Shown: positions 51,130 to 60,028, counted from the stretch's first letter. The stretch is DNA of 64,000 nt from Chloroflexus islandicus (GCF_001650695.1 NZ_LWQS01000037.1:26853-90852); one strand, 5' to 3'. Translations and numbers: made by a program. Notes: generated by a model not told the origin, from the sequence alone.

Positions 51130-52599
51130 TTACGATGATTGGCGGCCATACGGATACCACCACGGCTTGCGCGCCATGGTGAAATCCCAATGGACGTGCT
51201 TGGTTTCGAGAAATTCTTCTAACCCCTCTTCACCCAACTCGCGCGCGCCGCCGCTGAACTTCATCCCGCCAAACGGCCCGGCATCATTGTCGGTTAGGGG
51301 ATCGTTGACCCAACAGGTGCCGGCCTTCACCTCTTCGTAGTACTGCTTGACCTTGCGCGGGTCGTTGGTGTAGAGATTGGCACCCAAACCGTAATCGCAA
51401 TCATTGACCAGTTCGATCGCCTCATCGAAGGTGCGGTAGGTCATGATGGGAATGGTTGGGCCAAAGGTCTCTTCGCGCATAATGCGGAAGCTGTGATCGA
51501 CGTTGGTTAGCACGGTCGGTTCGTAAAAGAAGCCACGGCTGAATTGCGGCGGTCGTCTCCCGCCGGTCAGGATGGTCGCACCGCGCGCCCGCGCCTCCTC
51601 GACGTGATCCTCAACCTTGGCGCGGTATTTCTCGCCGATCAGCGGGCCAATGTCGGTGTCGGGATCCATCCCCGGCCCCAACCGCAACGAACGCACAAAC
51701 TCCACCAGCCGTTCGGTGAAGGGGCGGGCAATCGACTCATGCACGTAGACCCGCTCGGTACTGGTGCAGACTTGGCCGGCATTGAGCAGCGCCGCCCATG
51801 CTACGCCGGGCACTGCCACGTCGAGATCGGCGTCCTCGGCGACGATAAACGCATCTTTGCCGCCCAATTCAAGGTGCGTCTTCTTGACCCGTTCGGCGGC
51901 TAGCCGGGCAATCTCGCGCCCAGTGGCAAAACTGCCGGTGAACGCAATCATCTGGGTGCGCGGGCTGACCACCAGCTCGCGGCCCACATCACCAAAACCG
52001 GTCAGAATGTTAAGCACGCCGGGAGGCAAGTGATCGCAGCACAGCTCGGCGAAGCGCAACGTCGCCAGCGGCGTCATCTCGCTCGGCTTGAGCACGACGG
52101 TATTGCCGGCAGCCAGCGCCGGCGCCACCTTCCACGACATCAGCAACAACGGGTAGTTCCACGGCACAATCGCCGCCACCACCCCATACGGCTCTTTCAA
52201 CACCATCGCCAGTTGGGTCGGCTCGACCGACGGGATCACCCGCCCGCGGCTGTTACGCTGCAACTCGGCGTAGTAGTCAAAACAGGCCGCGCACCAGCCA
52301 ATCTCATCGCGGTTTTCGACCAGCGGCTTGCCGCCCTCTAGCGTCAACAGCGTTGCCAGCTCTTCGGCGTGCGCCCGCATCTTGTGGGCAATCTCGTGCA
52401 GGGCATGCGCCTTGTCATGCGCTGTCGCGCGCCGCCACTCACGAAACGCCCGTTCGGCGGCAATCATCGCCTGTTCGGCATCAGCAGCCGTTGCCCGCGG
52501 CACGTACTCGATCACCTCTTCGGTGGCCGGGTTATGCACCGGAAAGACCTCGCCTTGCGCTGCTGCCTGCCATTGACCGTTAATGAGCATTGCCGGCAT
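51130..52599 (-). CDS. NAD(P)-dependent aldehyde dehydrogenase
   Basis: 489 residues from the ATG at 52599, which follows a perfect AAGGAGG; the longer frame to 52728 is discarded. Catalytic residues: Asn149 in VPWNYPLLL, Glu244 in LELGGKD and the nucleophile Cys278 in NAGQVCTSTERV. The ending FGGMKFSGGARELGEEGLEE fits betaine-aldehyde/gamma-aminobutyraldehyde-type enzymes, but substrate cannot be fixed. It oxidises an aldehyde to the acid with NAD(P). It stands alone. Confidence 0.93.
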   Translation of the reverse strand: MPAMLINGQWQAAAQGEVFPVHNPATEEVIEYVPRATAADAEQAMIAAERAFREWRRATAHDKAHALHEIAHKMRAHAEELATLLTLEGGKPLVENRDEIGWCAACFDYYAELQRNSRGRVIPSVEPTQLAMVLKEPYGVVAAIVPWNYPLLLMSWKVAPALAAGNTVVLKPSEMTPLATLRFAELCCDHLPPGVLNILTGFGDVGRELVVSPRTQMIAFTGSFATGREIARLAAERVKKTHLELGGKDAFIVAEDADLDVAVPGVAWAALLNAGQVCTSTERVYVHESIARPFTERLVEFVRSLRLGPGMDPDTDIGPLIGEKYRAKVEDHVEEARARGATILTGGRRPPQFSRGFFYEPTVLTNVDHSFRIMREETFGPTIPIMTYRTFDEAIELVNDCDYGLGANLYTNDPRKVKQYYEEVKAGTCWVNDPLTDNDAGPFGGMKFSGGARELGEEGLEEFLETKHVHWDFTMARKPWWYPYGRQSS

Positions 52600-52788
52600 G
52601 AAACCTCCTTGTTTCGCTTGGGTAATAAGTGGACGTATACTGCACCACAGAGGGCGCGGAGGAACACGGCACAACGAAGGATGTGTCATTTGTGCCCGCC
52701 CAGCGGAATCCGTGGCATCCCTGTTCATCCCTGTTCGCTGTTCAGCATGATCACAGTGTTTGTAAAGGAAATGCCATTATTTCCCAAC

Positions 52789-52817
52789 TTGACGAAGCGC
52801 GTCATAAACTCTATAGT
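52789..52817 (+). promoter_or_regulatory. Promoter of the orphan 66-residue gene
   Basis: TTGACG (52789-52794), 17-base spacer, TATAGT (52812-52817). The leader would be about 32 bases. Confidence 0.7.
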
Positions 52818-52855
52818 AGGATTGTGAGCAATAGCACAAATGGTGGAGACCTCAA

Positions 52856-53056
52856 ATGATTATCCGGCTGTTTGATTCTGAACCGACGACTGCTACCCCC
52901 GCCTGCCAAGGGCGCCGGCGGCGCTGCCGGCTCGTGCATAGCTCGCCGCACGTCTACCGCCGCGCATTGCTCTACCGGCTCGGCATTGCCGATGGTCGCC
53001 GTCCAGCGGTGGTCTTTAATACGATTGCCCAAGCCCTGCGCAACGCTCGCGTCTAA
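52856..53056 (+). CDS. Small basic protein of unknown function
   Basis: 66 residues, ATG preceded by GGAG at nine bases and by a good promoter. The peptide begins MIIRLFDSEPTTAT, has two Cys (17 and 24) in a run of Arg, and ends with VYRRALLYRLGIADGRRPAV and VFNTIAQALRNARV. I recognise no family. It is strongly basic and could bind nucleic acid or a membrane. Its stop overlaps the convergent SufE gene by three to four bases. Confidence 0.6.
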   Translation: MIIRLFDSEPTTATPACQGRRRRCRLVHSSPHVYRRALLYRLGIADGRRPAVVFNTIAQALRNARV

Positions 53057-53508
53057 GCCGTCCCCGCCGGTTCTTGCTCCAGCAGGCGCAAGGCCTGCCG
53101 CTTCATATAGACCAGCAGCGCGCCAATCCCGTTCAAGCGCTGCGGACTCAGCACCTGATGCAACCCCATCTGCTGGATAAAGTCGCTCGACACCGCTAGC
53201 GCCTGCGCAGGGGTTAAGCCATTCATCCCCTCGCGCAAGATGGCGGCGAAGCCACGGATCGTCGGCGCTTCCGGCGGCACATCAATATGGTAGACGATCT
53301 GATCGCCGTCGCGCTGCGCAATCACAAACACCGGCGACATGCACTCATGCACCTGCTCCATGCCGCGGTGATCGCGCAATTCGGGCGGCAATGGCGGCAA
53401 CTGATCCGAAAACTCCAGCAAAAGCTCTAACTTCTCTTCACGGCTGGCCGCGCCAAAATCAGCCGCGATTTCAGCCAGCCGCGGCGGAATGAAGGTGTGG
53501 TCATTCAT
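53053..53508 (-). CDS. SufE-family Fe-S cluster assembly protein
   Basis: 151 residues from the ATG at 53508. The active Cys56 lies in GMEQVHECMSPVFVIAQRDG and the family pattern continues with VPPEAPTIRGFAAILREGMN and LNGIGALLVYMKRQA. SufE accepts sulphur from the SufS desulfurase. The frame is open to a GTG at 53628 that overlaps the stop of the upstream gene (GTGA), so a form with 40 extra residues is possible; those residues are not part of SufE, and 53508 is preferred despite a weak ribosome-binding site. No SufS or SufBCD lies nearby. Confidence 0.85.
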   Translation of the reverse strand: MNDHTFIPPRLAEIAADFGAASREEKLELLLEFSDQLPPLPPELRDHRGMEQVHECMSPVFVIAQRDGDQIVYHIDVPPEAPTIRGFAAILREGMNGLTPAQALAVSSDFIQQMGLHQVLSPQRLNGIGALLVYMKRQALRLLEQEPAGTA

Positions 53509-53624
53509 ATTGGTGATCCCGTGTTCCTCAAGAAATGTATCGCACGCCAACCGACGCGCTGCGTAGCTAACAAGCACGGCGGCGGAACGCGCGGGTGCGT
53601 TTTCCATTCCCCGCTCCCGCCGCT

Positions 53625-53948
53625 TCACCGCCGTTGCAGCAGGCCGATCAACGCACCCAACACTCGCGCCCGATATTCAGTGGCGGTGGCGACATTGGCT
53701 TGGTGAATCTCGAACAGTCCGCTGTCCACCTCCAACATGCCACCCGGCCCTTCCCGCATCGGCACCGTCGCTTCGCAATCGCCATCGAGCCGGATGATGG
53801 TCTTGGCCGCCGGACGTGGTGTTTCAGCACTGGCTGCCGGCCCAACCACGACATACGATGTCGTGACCTCCATCACAGCCGCATCGGCCACGTAAGCGGC
53901 TACTTTTGCCGCGGCGCTGCGGATCGAATTTTCTAGTTCGCTGGCCAT
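53625..53948 (-). CDS. Free-standing copy of the peptidase C-terminal domain
   Basis: 107 residues from the ATG at 53948, seven bases after AAGGAG. By eye it aligns with residues about 583-680 of the clan-CD peptidase at 54737: DAAVMEVTTSYV against DAAHLEVETYVA, IIRLDGDCEATVPM against RMSLDGDTQVLVPL, then a helical end IHQANVATATEYRARVLGAL. It contains no catalytic residues. It could be an adaptor, inhibitor or assembly subunit that pairs with the peptidase through like domains (inference). It is the third gene of the minus-strand row, 75 bp after the 54024 gene. Confidence 0.65.
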   Translation of the reverse strand: MASELENSIRSAAAKVAAYVADAAVMEVTTSYVVVGPAASAETPRPAAKTIIRLDGDCEATVPMREGPGGMLEVDSGLFEIHQANVATATEYRARVLGALIGLLQRR

Positions 53949-54023
53949 CACGATGCTCCTTAATTCGGCGCGGGAGTGGCGAGACGTTGCGGTGCAGCGT
54001 CTCTACAGGCATCATACCATCGG

Positions 54024-54740
54024 TTAGGGTACTTCGGCCAATACTTCTTGCACAAATTGCCAGACTGCCGGCAGCGCCATCATTGCGCCAGCCGGTGACG
54101 TAACCATAGTGGCGACGATAGCGGCGCCACGGCCGGCCAACCCGATCAAGCGCAATAGTCCGGCGCGCGAGCGGAGGGCCAGCGCCAGCGTTTGGTGGTG
54201 GAGCGCCGCTTGGGTAGCGTCAATCCCAGTAATCAGCAACGAACGGGCATCGCCGTGCCAGTTGATCCGGGTGCGCCCAATCAGTCTCCCGCCCTGCACC
54301 GTTTCGACTGTCGCATACCCGCCGAGGGCCTCGCGGGCCTGCGCGCTCAGGGCCGCAATCTGCTCTTGTGCCGCCTGCCACTGCGCTTGCACCGTATCAC
54401 CCAAGCCAAAACTCGCTCCCTCCGGCTGTGCTGCCCACAACCTGTTTAGCAAGGCTTGTTCGGCGGGTGGCAGCGCCGAACTAAAACTGGCGGCCCCGCT
54501 CGCTACCCGCTGTAAACGGAGCTCGACCGTCGCCAGCGCCGCTTCGTGCGCACCGAGCTGGGCCAGCGCCGCGCGTAAGGCCGCCTGCGCCGCCGCCGGA
54601 TCGTCCGGCAAGCGCGCCTGCCAGATCACATCGGGTTGTTCGCCAAGTGAAAACGAGCTACCAACGGCCTGCGCTTGCCACGGCCCCGGCGGTGCGATGG
54701 CCGCCGGCAACGGCTCGAAGACAGTAAACACCGCGTTCAT
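54024..54740 (-). CDS. Candidate membrane-active partner of the clan-CD peptidase
   Basis: 238 residues. The ATG at 54740 overlaps the peptidase stop (ATGA), so translation is coupled. Residues 1-190 are mixed alpha/beta with an internal similarity: GSSFSLGEQPDVIWQA (27-42) resembles GASFGLGDTVQAQWQA (108-123). Residues 193-233 are hydrophobic (LLRLIGLAGRGAAIVATMVT, then MMALPAVWQFV) and could form a membrane hairpin. I recognise no family. Coupling to a cysteine peptidase suggests a substrate or effector, but a gasdermin-type fold cannot be shown from sequence by eye. Confidence 0.65.
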   Translation of the reverse strand: MNAVFTVFEPLPAAIAPPGPWQAQAVGSSFSLGEQPDVIWQARLPDDPAAAQAALRAALAQLGAHEAALATVELRLQRVASGAASFSSALPPAEQALLNRLWAAQPEGASFGLGDTVQAQWQAAQEQIAALSAQAREALGGYATVETVQGGRLIGRTRINWHGDARSLLITGIDATQAALHHQTLALALRSRAGLLRLIGLAGRGAAIVATMVTSPAGAMMALPAVWQFVQEVLAEVP

Positions 54741-56797
54741 TTGCCTTGCAATGCGCTCAACAGACCTGCCGCCGCTGCGGCAATGGCTTTTACCATCTCG
54801 GCCCGGTTGGCTTGCGCCTGTTGCACCATGCTCACATGGATGGCCCACAAGCGCTCATCAACCCCCTCATCGCTCAGCGGCACCAGCACTTGCGTATCGC
54901 CGTCAAGGCTCATCCGGGTGACAGCGCGGAGGGTTGCGCCGCGGAAATCGCCTTGCCGGTAGTTGATCGCCTCTGGCGTTTCGGCGACGTAGGTCTCCAC
55001 CTCCAGATGGGCGGCGTCGGTAATCACCTGCTGCAACGTCGCCGCCAACCGCTCGCCGAATTGCTGCAACGACTCGGTCAGCTTCTGCACGGCTTCCGCC
55101 GGTTTGTTGCCGAATAAGCCAAAGCTGGCCGCCGCATCGGGCAACGCCACCGGAATGACCGGCGTCTCCGGCGGCAGGCTGCCGGCGGGTACCGGCACGG
55201 CTGCCTGTACAACCGGTGTGACCGGCGGTGGCGTGACCGGCGGTGGCGTGACCGGCGCTGCCGGTGGTGGCGTGACCGGCGCTGCCGGCGGTGGCTCGGC
55301 CCCAACCGGCGTGCTCGCCAAACGCGGCGCCTCGGCTACCGGCGCAGCCGTCGCCGGCGGGCACAGCCGCGCCGCCGGATCGCCGACAATGATATAACTC
55401 CGTGCATCGTTATGTTCAGTCCAGCGCGTTGCCAACTCAACCGGATCGGGGGATTGGCCCCAACGCGCGTTCTCAACCTCTTCGGTCAGCACGGTCGCCA
55501 ATTCGGCGTACCGCTCGTTGAAAAACTCCAGCGCATAGCCAACCGGCGTCCCGGCAAAGAGCAACCGGCGCAAGGCGCTGCTAAACGTCTCGATCTGCTT
55601 GCCACCGCGCGCATCGCTAAACGAGAATGTCCACGCCCGTTCGACATGGCCAATGAAGGCCAGCGCACCACCGCGCGGCAAACCGAGCAAGCGGCGAGGC
55701 AAGCCAGCCACAAACGCATGCGGCGCAATGGCCGAACGAACGCCGCGCAGATGGGGAAAATCGTCGTCACGCGGGCAGCCGGCCCCAAAACAGGCAAACT
55801 GGAACACGAACGCGCCGCGCAACGAGGCATCGCTGGCGATGTCGTCACCGGCGAGGTAAAACTGCGGCGGAATCGCGCGATTGCGCCATGCCTGCGGGCC
55901 GGGCCAATCGGCGCACAAGATCGCGCCTTGATGCAGCAACTGGCGCGGATCAACCGCTTCAAACTCAACGCCATGGCTGGCGGTGAAGAGCAAGGCGGGC
56001 GGTTCGGCGTGCAACAGGTGGAGTAGCCGGTCTTTGGTGGCCTCGGCGCCGGCAATGGTCGCAAACGACCAATCGCCGCGTTGCGGATGGTTGGCCAATT
56101 CAGCGGCCAGCGGTTGCACCAACCCGTGCAAACTGCGGCTGGTCGCCATATCATCGGGGTTCTGCACCCCGGCGAACACCACGCGCCGCGGCAACGGCAC
56201 CCCGTCGCGTTCAGCCTGCACCACACTGCGGGCATAGGCAGCATATTCTTCGAGCGTATCGAAGTGAATGCGCCCGACCGCATACTGCACATCGAGCTGG
56301 TACTGAAAACGGAAAGGAATCTCTTCCGGCGAACCGACCAACAACAGATAATAGGGGAACCGATCCGGATCGACCGGCCCGCTAGTCGCCGCGCCCTGCC
56401 GGCGTAAAAACGCCGCCTTGCTCTCGCCGGGCCGATAGCCTTGCGGGCCGAAACACTCGCGGTAACGCGGGCCGGCTTGCGTCTGCCGCCACTGCAACAA
56501 CTCGCTAAGCGCCTCGCGCAGCGGCGCCGCATCAACCGTAGCCGGAAAGATCACTCCCCAACCGGCTTCGGCCAGATTGGTGGGATCAACCCCTTCTTTC
56601 ACGCGAAACGCGCCGCTCGCATCGGCCAGATGCCGTTCGCGCAAAGCGGCGCGCTGTTCAGGGTCGGGGTCGATTTGATCGGGCGATGGCCGTTCACCGA
56701 GGATCAGGCGAGCCAACTCAGCGACTGCGAGCGGCTCGTGGGCGTACTCGCCGCGGCTCGCATTCACGCCATTGAAATAGAGCCACTCATCGGCCAT
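54737..56797 (-). CDS. Clan-CD (caspase/gingipain-like) cysteine peptidase with Pro-rich linker and shared C-terminal domain
   Basis: 686 residues. An N-terminal region (1-145) leads into the caspase-like fold: YYLLLVGSPEEIPFRFQYQL (149-168), the His of LLFTASHG (His275), and the Cys of FVFQFACFGAGC (Cys336), each at the end of a hydrophobic strand as in C25/caspase/CHAT peptidases. GALAFIGHVERAWTFSF (377-393) and SYIIVGDPAARL (467-478) close the domain. Then follow a Pro/Val/Thr linker (about 481-552, encoded by 15-bp tandem repeats at about 55210-55300) and a C-terminal domain (about 565-686) that is also encoded alone at 53625. No signal peptide; cytoplasmic. Role and trigger are unknown; cleavage of the coupled 54024 product is the simplest hypothesis. 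Confidence 0.75.
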   Translation of the reverse strand: MADEWLYFNGVNASRGEYAHEPLAVAELARLILGERPSPDQIDPDPEQRAALRERHLADASGAFRVKEGVDPTNLAEAGWGVIFPATVDAAPLREALSELLQWRQTQAGPRYRECFGPQGYRPGESKAAFLRRQGAATSGPVDPDRFPYYLLLVGSPEEIPFRFQYQLDVQYAVGRIHFDTLEEYAAYARSVVQAERDGVPLPRRVVFAGVQNPDDMATSRSLHGLVQPLAAELANHPQRGDWSFATIAGAEATKDRLLHLLHAEPPALLFTASHGVEFEAVDPRQLLHQGAILCADWPGPQAWRNRAIPPQFYLAGDDIASDASLRGAFVFQFACFGAGCPRDDDFPHLRGVRSAIAPHAFVAGLPRRLLGLPRGGALAFIGHVERAWTFSFSDARGGKQIETFSSALRRLLFAGTPVGYALEFFNERYAELATVLTEEVENARWGQSPDPVELATRWTEHNDARSYIIVGDPAARLCPPATAAPVAEAPRLASTPVGAEPPPAAPVTPPPAAPVTPPPVTPPPVTPVVQAAVPVPAGSLPPETPVIPVALPDAAASFGLFGNKPAEAVQKLTESLQQFGERLAATLQQVITDAAHLEVETYVAETPEAINYRQGDFRGATLRAVTRMSLDGDTQVLVPLSDEGVDERLWAIHVSMVQQAQANRAEMVKAIAAAAAGLLSALQGK

Positions 56798-56815
56798 GCT
56801 GCTGTCCCTAACCGC

Positions 56816-56842
56816 GAGCGCCGTTGCAATGCAACGGCGCTC
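56816..56842. promoter_or_regulatory. Perfect hairpin between the response regulator and the peptidase gene
   Basis: Arms GAGCGCCGTTGC and GCAACGGCGCTC (12 bp, perfect) around AAT, 18 bp before the peptidase start codon on the minus strand. It has no T-run, so it may be a partial terminator, an RNA-stability element or a binding site controlling expression of the peptidase row. Confidence 0.55.
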
Positions 56843-56895
56843 ACCTTAGCTCTCGCGAAGGAAGCCACTCGTTGGCGATTGGTGATGGAGCACGC

Positions 56896-57735
56896 TTAAA
56901 TCTGCAAAATATACCCTTTGCCGCGCACATTCAACAAATAGCGCGGCGCGCTCGGTTCGGGTTCGATCTTCTGGCGCAGATGGTGAATATGCGGCTTAAT
57001 CAGCTCACCCGCCTCAAGATCGGTCGTATCGTAGCCCTGCGCGCAGCGCACCAACTGGGTATACGACAGCATCTGCCCAGCGTGCTCGGCAAGGCAAAGC
57101 AACAGGCGAAACTCGGTCGGCGTCAGGTTGAGTGACCGCCCGTTGAGCGTCGCCGTCTGGTGCCACGTATCGAGCGTCAGCGGGCCAATTGTCAGCGTGC
57201 GTCCCGCCGGTTCGGCTGGCGCTGGAGGTGGCGCCGGAGGCGGCGGGGTTGCTGCCGGCTGCGCCGGCGCCACTGGCGGCGCCGTAACCGCCACCTTGCC
57301 ACCGGTCAGCTCTTGCACTGCCGCGCCGATCGTATCCAGCAGATCGCTCTGGCGGCGACGGGCGGCCCGCTCTTCGAGACCGGCAGCCACCCGCGCCAAA
57401 ATTTGATTGGGATCGCTGGTCTTCAAGAGATAATCGAAAATTCCGAACCGGATGCCTTCGATGGCCGAATCAAGCGAACCGTGCCCGGTCAAGACAATAA
57501 TAATCGCATCATGACCGGCTTCGCGCACTTTGGCCACCACTTCCATTCCCTTCATGCCGGGCATCTGCAAATCGACCAGCATGAGATCAAACGGTTCCCG
57601 CTCAAACAGCGCCACCGCCTCTTCGCCGGAAGCCGCCGTGGTCACTGAATAACCGGCCCGGCTGAGCAAGGCATTCAGAGTTAAGCGGATATTTTGCTCA
57701 TCATCAACTACCAACACCCGGGGCTGGTTCGTCAT
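56896..57735 (-). CDS. Response regulator: receiver, Pro/Ala linker, winged-helix
   Basis: 279 residues. The receiver (5-120) has Asp11-Asp12, phospho-acceptor Asp55 in LMLVDLQMPG, Thr in IVLTGHGS and Lys in YLLKTSDP, resembling NtrC/AtoC receivers. A 30-residue Ala/Pro linker (about 150-180) joins it to an OmpR-type winged helix (about 185-279: LTPTEFRLLLCLAEHAGQML, HIHHLRQKIEPEP). This combination is uncommon. It is transcribed in the same direction as the peptidase gene, 98 bp upstream, and diverges from a kinase at 57859, its likely partner. Confidence 0.88.
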   Translation of the reverse strand: MTNQPRVLVVDDEQNIRLTLNALLSRAGYSVTTAASGEEAVALFEREPFDLMLVDLQMPGMKGMEVVAKVREAGHDAIIIVLTGHGSLDSAIEGIRFGIFDYLLKTSDPNQILARVAAGLEERAARRRQSDLLDTIGAAVQELTGGKVAVTAPPVAPAQPAATPPPPAPPPAPAEPAGRTLTIGPLTLDTWHQTATLNGRSLNLTPTEFRLLLCLAEHAGQMLSYTQLVRCAQGYDTTDLEAGELIKPHIHHLRQKIEPEPSAPRYLLNVRGKGYILQI

Positions 57736-57858
57736 AAGAATTTGCGCTCCGTCCCGATTGCGACTATAGTTGGGATTATTATTGGCTTATCATAGCATGA
57801 GCTGGTAGCATGGTCAACGGTAGGCGGAAGAGCATTCCCTAGAGGGGAGCTGACGGGT

Positions 57859-59274
57859 ATGATCGAACGCGATGATGCGGTCGCATACATTGCCAAATTG
57901 GAACGAGACTTGCAGGCGGCGCAGAGCCGGATTGCCGCGTTGGAACGAGAAGCGGAGTTGCACGCACGCTACGCCCGCGACCTTGACCGGCGACTAGCAG
58001 CCTTGTTATCGGTTTCGGCGGCGCTGTTGATTAGCCACGACATTGACGCCATCATTAGGCTTGTCGTCCAGCAGGCCGTCGAGCTCTTTCCGGGCACCGC
58101 GACCGCCCATATCTACTTGATGGATAACGAGCAAGAAGGTCGTTTACGCTTACGCGCCTCTGCGCCCGAACATGCGCCAGCGCCGGCCTTCTCGATCTTG
58201 GCCGAAATGGCGGCCAAAGCGCCGCGTGCAATCTTGCTGAGCGGGCCAGAGCTGGAATATGTCATCCACCAACAGAATACTGCCTATCCGCTGTCGATCG
58301 AGGATTGCCTCTGGCCGCAAAGCGTTTTGCTAGCGCCATTGCGCATCGAGCAACAGCGGCTCGGCGCGCTCGTTATCTGTGGCGAGCAGCTCTCGCATCT
58401 GTATCATCCGCGCGATCTGCCCTTCGTGCAAGCCTTGGCCGATTTGACCGTGATCGCGATCGACGAGGTGCAACAGCGCCAACGGGCCGCCGCCTTGCAG
58501 CGCGATCTCGTGCATACCCAATCGCTGCGCGCCGAAGCCGAAGCCCGTCTCAACGCCGCCCAAGCCCAACTGTTGCAGAGCGCCAAGCTCGCCGCTGTCG
58601 GCGAATTGTCAGCTTCGGTCGCCCACGAGATTAACAATCCGCTCTATGCCGCGCGGAATAGTCTGTATCTGGTGGAACAAGACCTGCCCCCTGACGCGCC
58701 GCAACGCACCTTTCTCGCCATTGCCCAGCAAGAGTTGGGCCGGATTGCCCGCATCATCACCCGCATGCGCGATTTCTACCGCCCCTCGCGCGGTGAGTTG
58801 ACCAGCGCCAATATCAATGCCCTGTTGCGCGAGACGCTCGAATTGGTGACGACCCATCTGCGCCATAATCACGTCACCGTGCGCACCCGCTTGGCCAACG
58901 ACCTGCCGCCGATTGTGGCCCACGCCGATCAACTGCGCCAAGTCTTCCTCAACGTGATTTTGAACGCTTGCGATGCAATGCCAAGCGGCGGCGAATTGAC
59001 CGTCAGCAGCGAGCTGATCGCTGCTCGTGCCGGCGCGCCCGCTACGCTCGCCATTTCGATTACCGATACCGGCGTGGGTATTGCCCCCGAACACATTCCC
59101 CATCTGTTCGAGCCGTTCTACACCACCAAACCGCACGGCACCGGTCTTGGCCTCGCAATCAGCGCCCATATCGTCACCCAACACGGCGGTCGCATCACGG
59201 TTGACAGCCAGCCCGGCGTGGGCACGACCTTTACCATCTTGTTGCCGTTGGAACCGCCGGTCACGGCAAGCTAA
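57859..59274 (+). CDS. Soluble GAF-domain histidine kinase
   Basis: 471 residues, no membrane span. A coiled coil (1-45, LERDLQAAQSRIAALEREAE), a GAF domain (about 48-205), a second helix pair, HisKA with His256 in ASVAHEINNPLYAARNSLYL, and HATPase (about 345-465: NVILNACDAMPSGG, DTGVGIAPEHIPHLFEPFYT, GTGLGLAISAHIV). The type is NtrB-like. It is divergent from the regulator at 57735, with a 123-bp shared upstream region. A cytoplasmic ligand or redox signal is likely sensed by GAF. Confidence 0.9.
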   Translation: MIERDDAVAYIAKLERDLQAAQSRIAALEREAELHARYARDLDRRLAALLSVSAALLISHDIDAIIRLVVQQAVELFPGTATAHIYLMDNEQEGRLRLRASAPEHAPAPAFSILAEMAAKAPRAILLSGPELEYVIHQQNTAYPLSIEDCLWPQSVLLAPLRIEQQRLGALVICGEQLSHLYHPRDLPFVQALADLTVIAIDEVQQRQRAAALQRDLVHTQSLRAEAEARLNAAQAQLLQSAKLAAVGELSASVAHEINNPLYAARNSLYLVEQDLPPDAPQRTFLAIAQQELGRIARIITRMRDFYRPSRGELTSANINALLRETLELVTTHLRHNHVTVRTRLANDLPPIVAHADQLRQVFLNVILNACDAMPSGGELTVSSELIAARAGAPATLAISITDTGVGIAPEHIPHLFEPFYTTKPHGTGLGLAISAHIVTQHGGRITVDSQPGVGTTFTILLPLEPPVTAS

Positions 59275-59575
59275 CCGGGCAGACGCTGTTGGCATGCGGC
59301 AGCCAAGCTGTTGCGTGCCAACCTACCGGATCCACGCCAACTTAGCAACCCGCTGCATCCATCCCAATAGTAATGGCCGATCCGAACCCGCCAGACAATT
59401 TCGATGATCTGGGTTAAGGAAAAATATCACAAAGTGGCAGCCGCCTTTGTTATCGCTTCACTACTGCACGTTGTTGCCTCAGGTCTCGCCGATCGCGCGG
59501 CAACCGAGTAGCATTAAGGTCAGAGCATGGCCTTCTGCTACCACCAATACACTCCATAATCTGGAAGCTGGTACC

Positions 59576-59953
59576 ATGGCGGCTTATCGCATTCAGATAT
59601 ACGACGACGATCCAACCGCAGCACTCGTCACCCAGCGTGGCTTGCAGGCATTGCTTGGCGATGAGGTGATTGTGCAGGCGACAACCAACGCCAACGAAGC
59701 ATGGCTGGCATGCGCCAACGGCAACGTTGATCTGCTGATTGTCGATCCCAGCCCGTATGGCGCGGCTGCCGCCTTGATCCGGGCAGTGCGCACCTATCGG
59801 CCCTACCTGCCAATCCTCGCGCTCACTGCCTACGATACCCCCGGCCTGCGCGCGCGGATGCAGGCGCTCGGTGTTGAGCTGTACGCAGCCAAACCCATCG
59901 AGCTGCGCGAGCTTGCGCCGTTAGTTTCACAGGCGCTGCATCAGGTCGTGTGA
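59576..59953 (+). CDS. Single-domain response regulator receiver
   Basis: 125 residues from the ATG at 59576, with GGAAG nine bases upstream. It carries the acidic cluster YDDDP (9-13), phospho-acceptor Asp57 in LLIVDPSPYG, Thr in ILALTAYDT and Lys in YAAKPIELRE, with no output domain. It may relay phosphate within the nearby kinase system. The open frame to 59447 is ignored. The preceding 300 bp (59275-59575) contain no other gene or clear signal. Confidence 0.85.
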   Translation: MAAYRIQIYDDDPTAALVTQRGLQALLGDEVIVQATTNANEAWLACANGNVDLLIVDPSPYGAAAALIRAVRTYRPYLPILALTAYDTPGLRARMQALGVELYAAKPIELRELAPLVSQALHQVV

Positions 59954-60028
59954 CTCCTAGCCACAACGCTCTTCGCGGGTGCGCCGCTACATGTGTTATC
60001 ATGCGCCATATCGGGAAAGGAGAAGCGT

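Noticed and set aside
54024..54740. Calling this protein a bacterial gasdermin
   Set aside because: The hydrophobic part is at the C-terminus and no gasdermin sequence signature is visible; only a structural comparison could support it.
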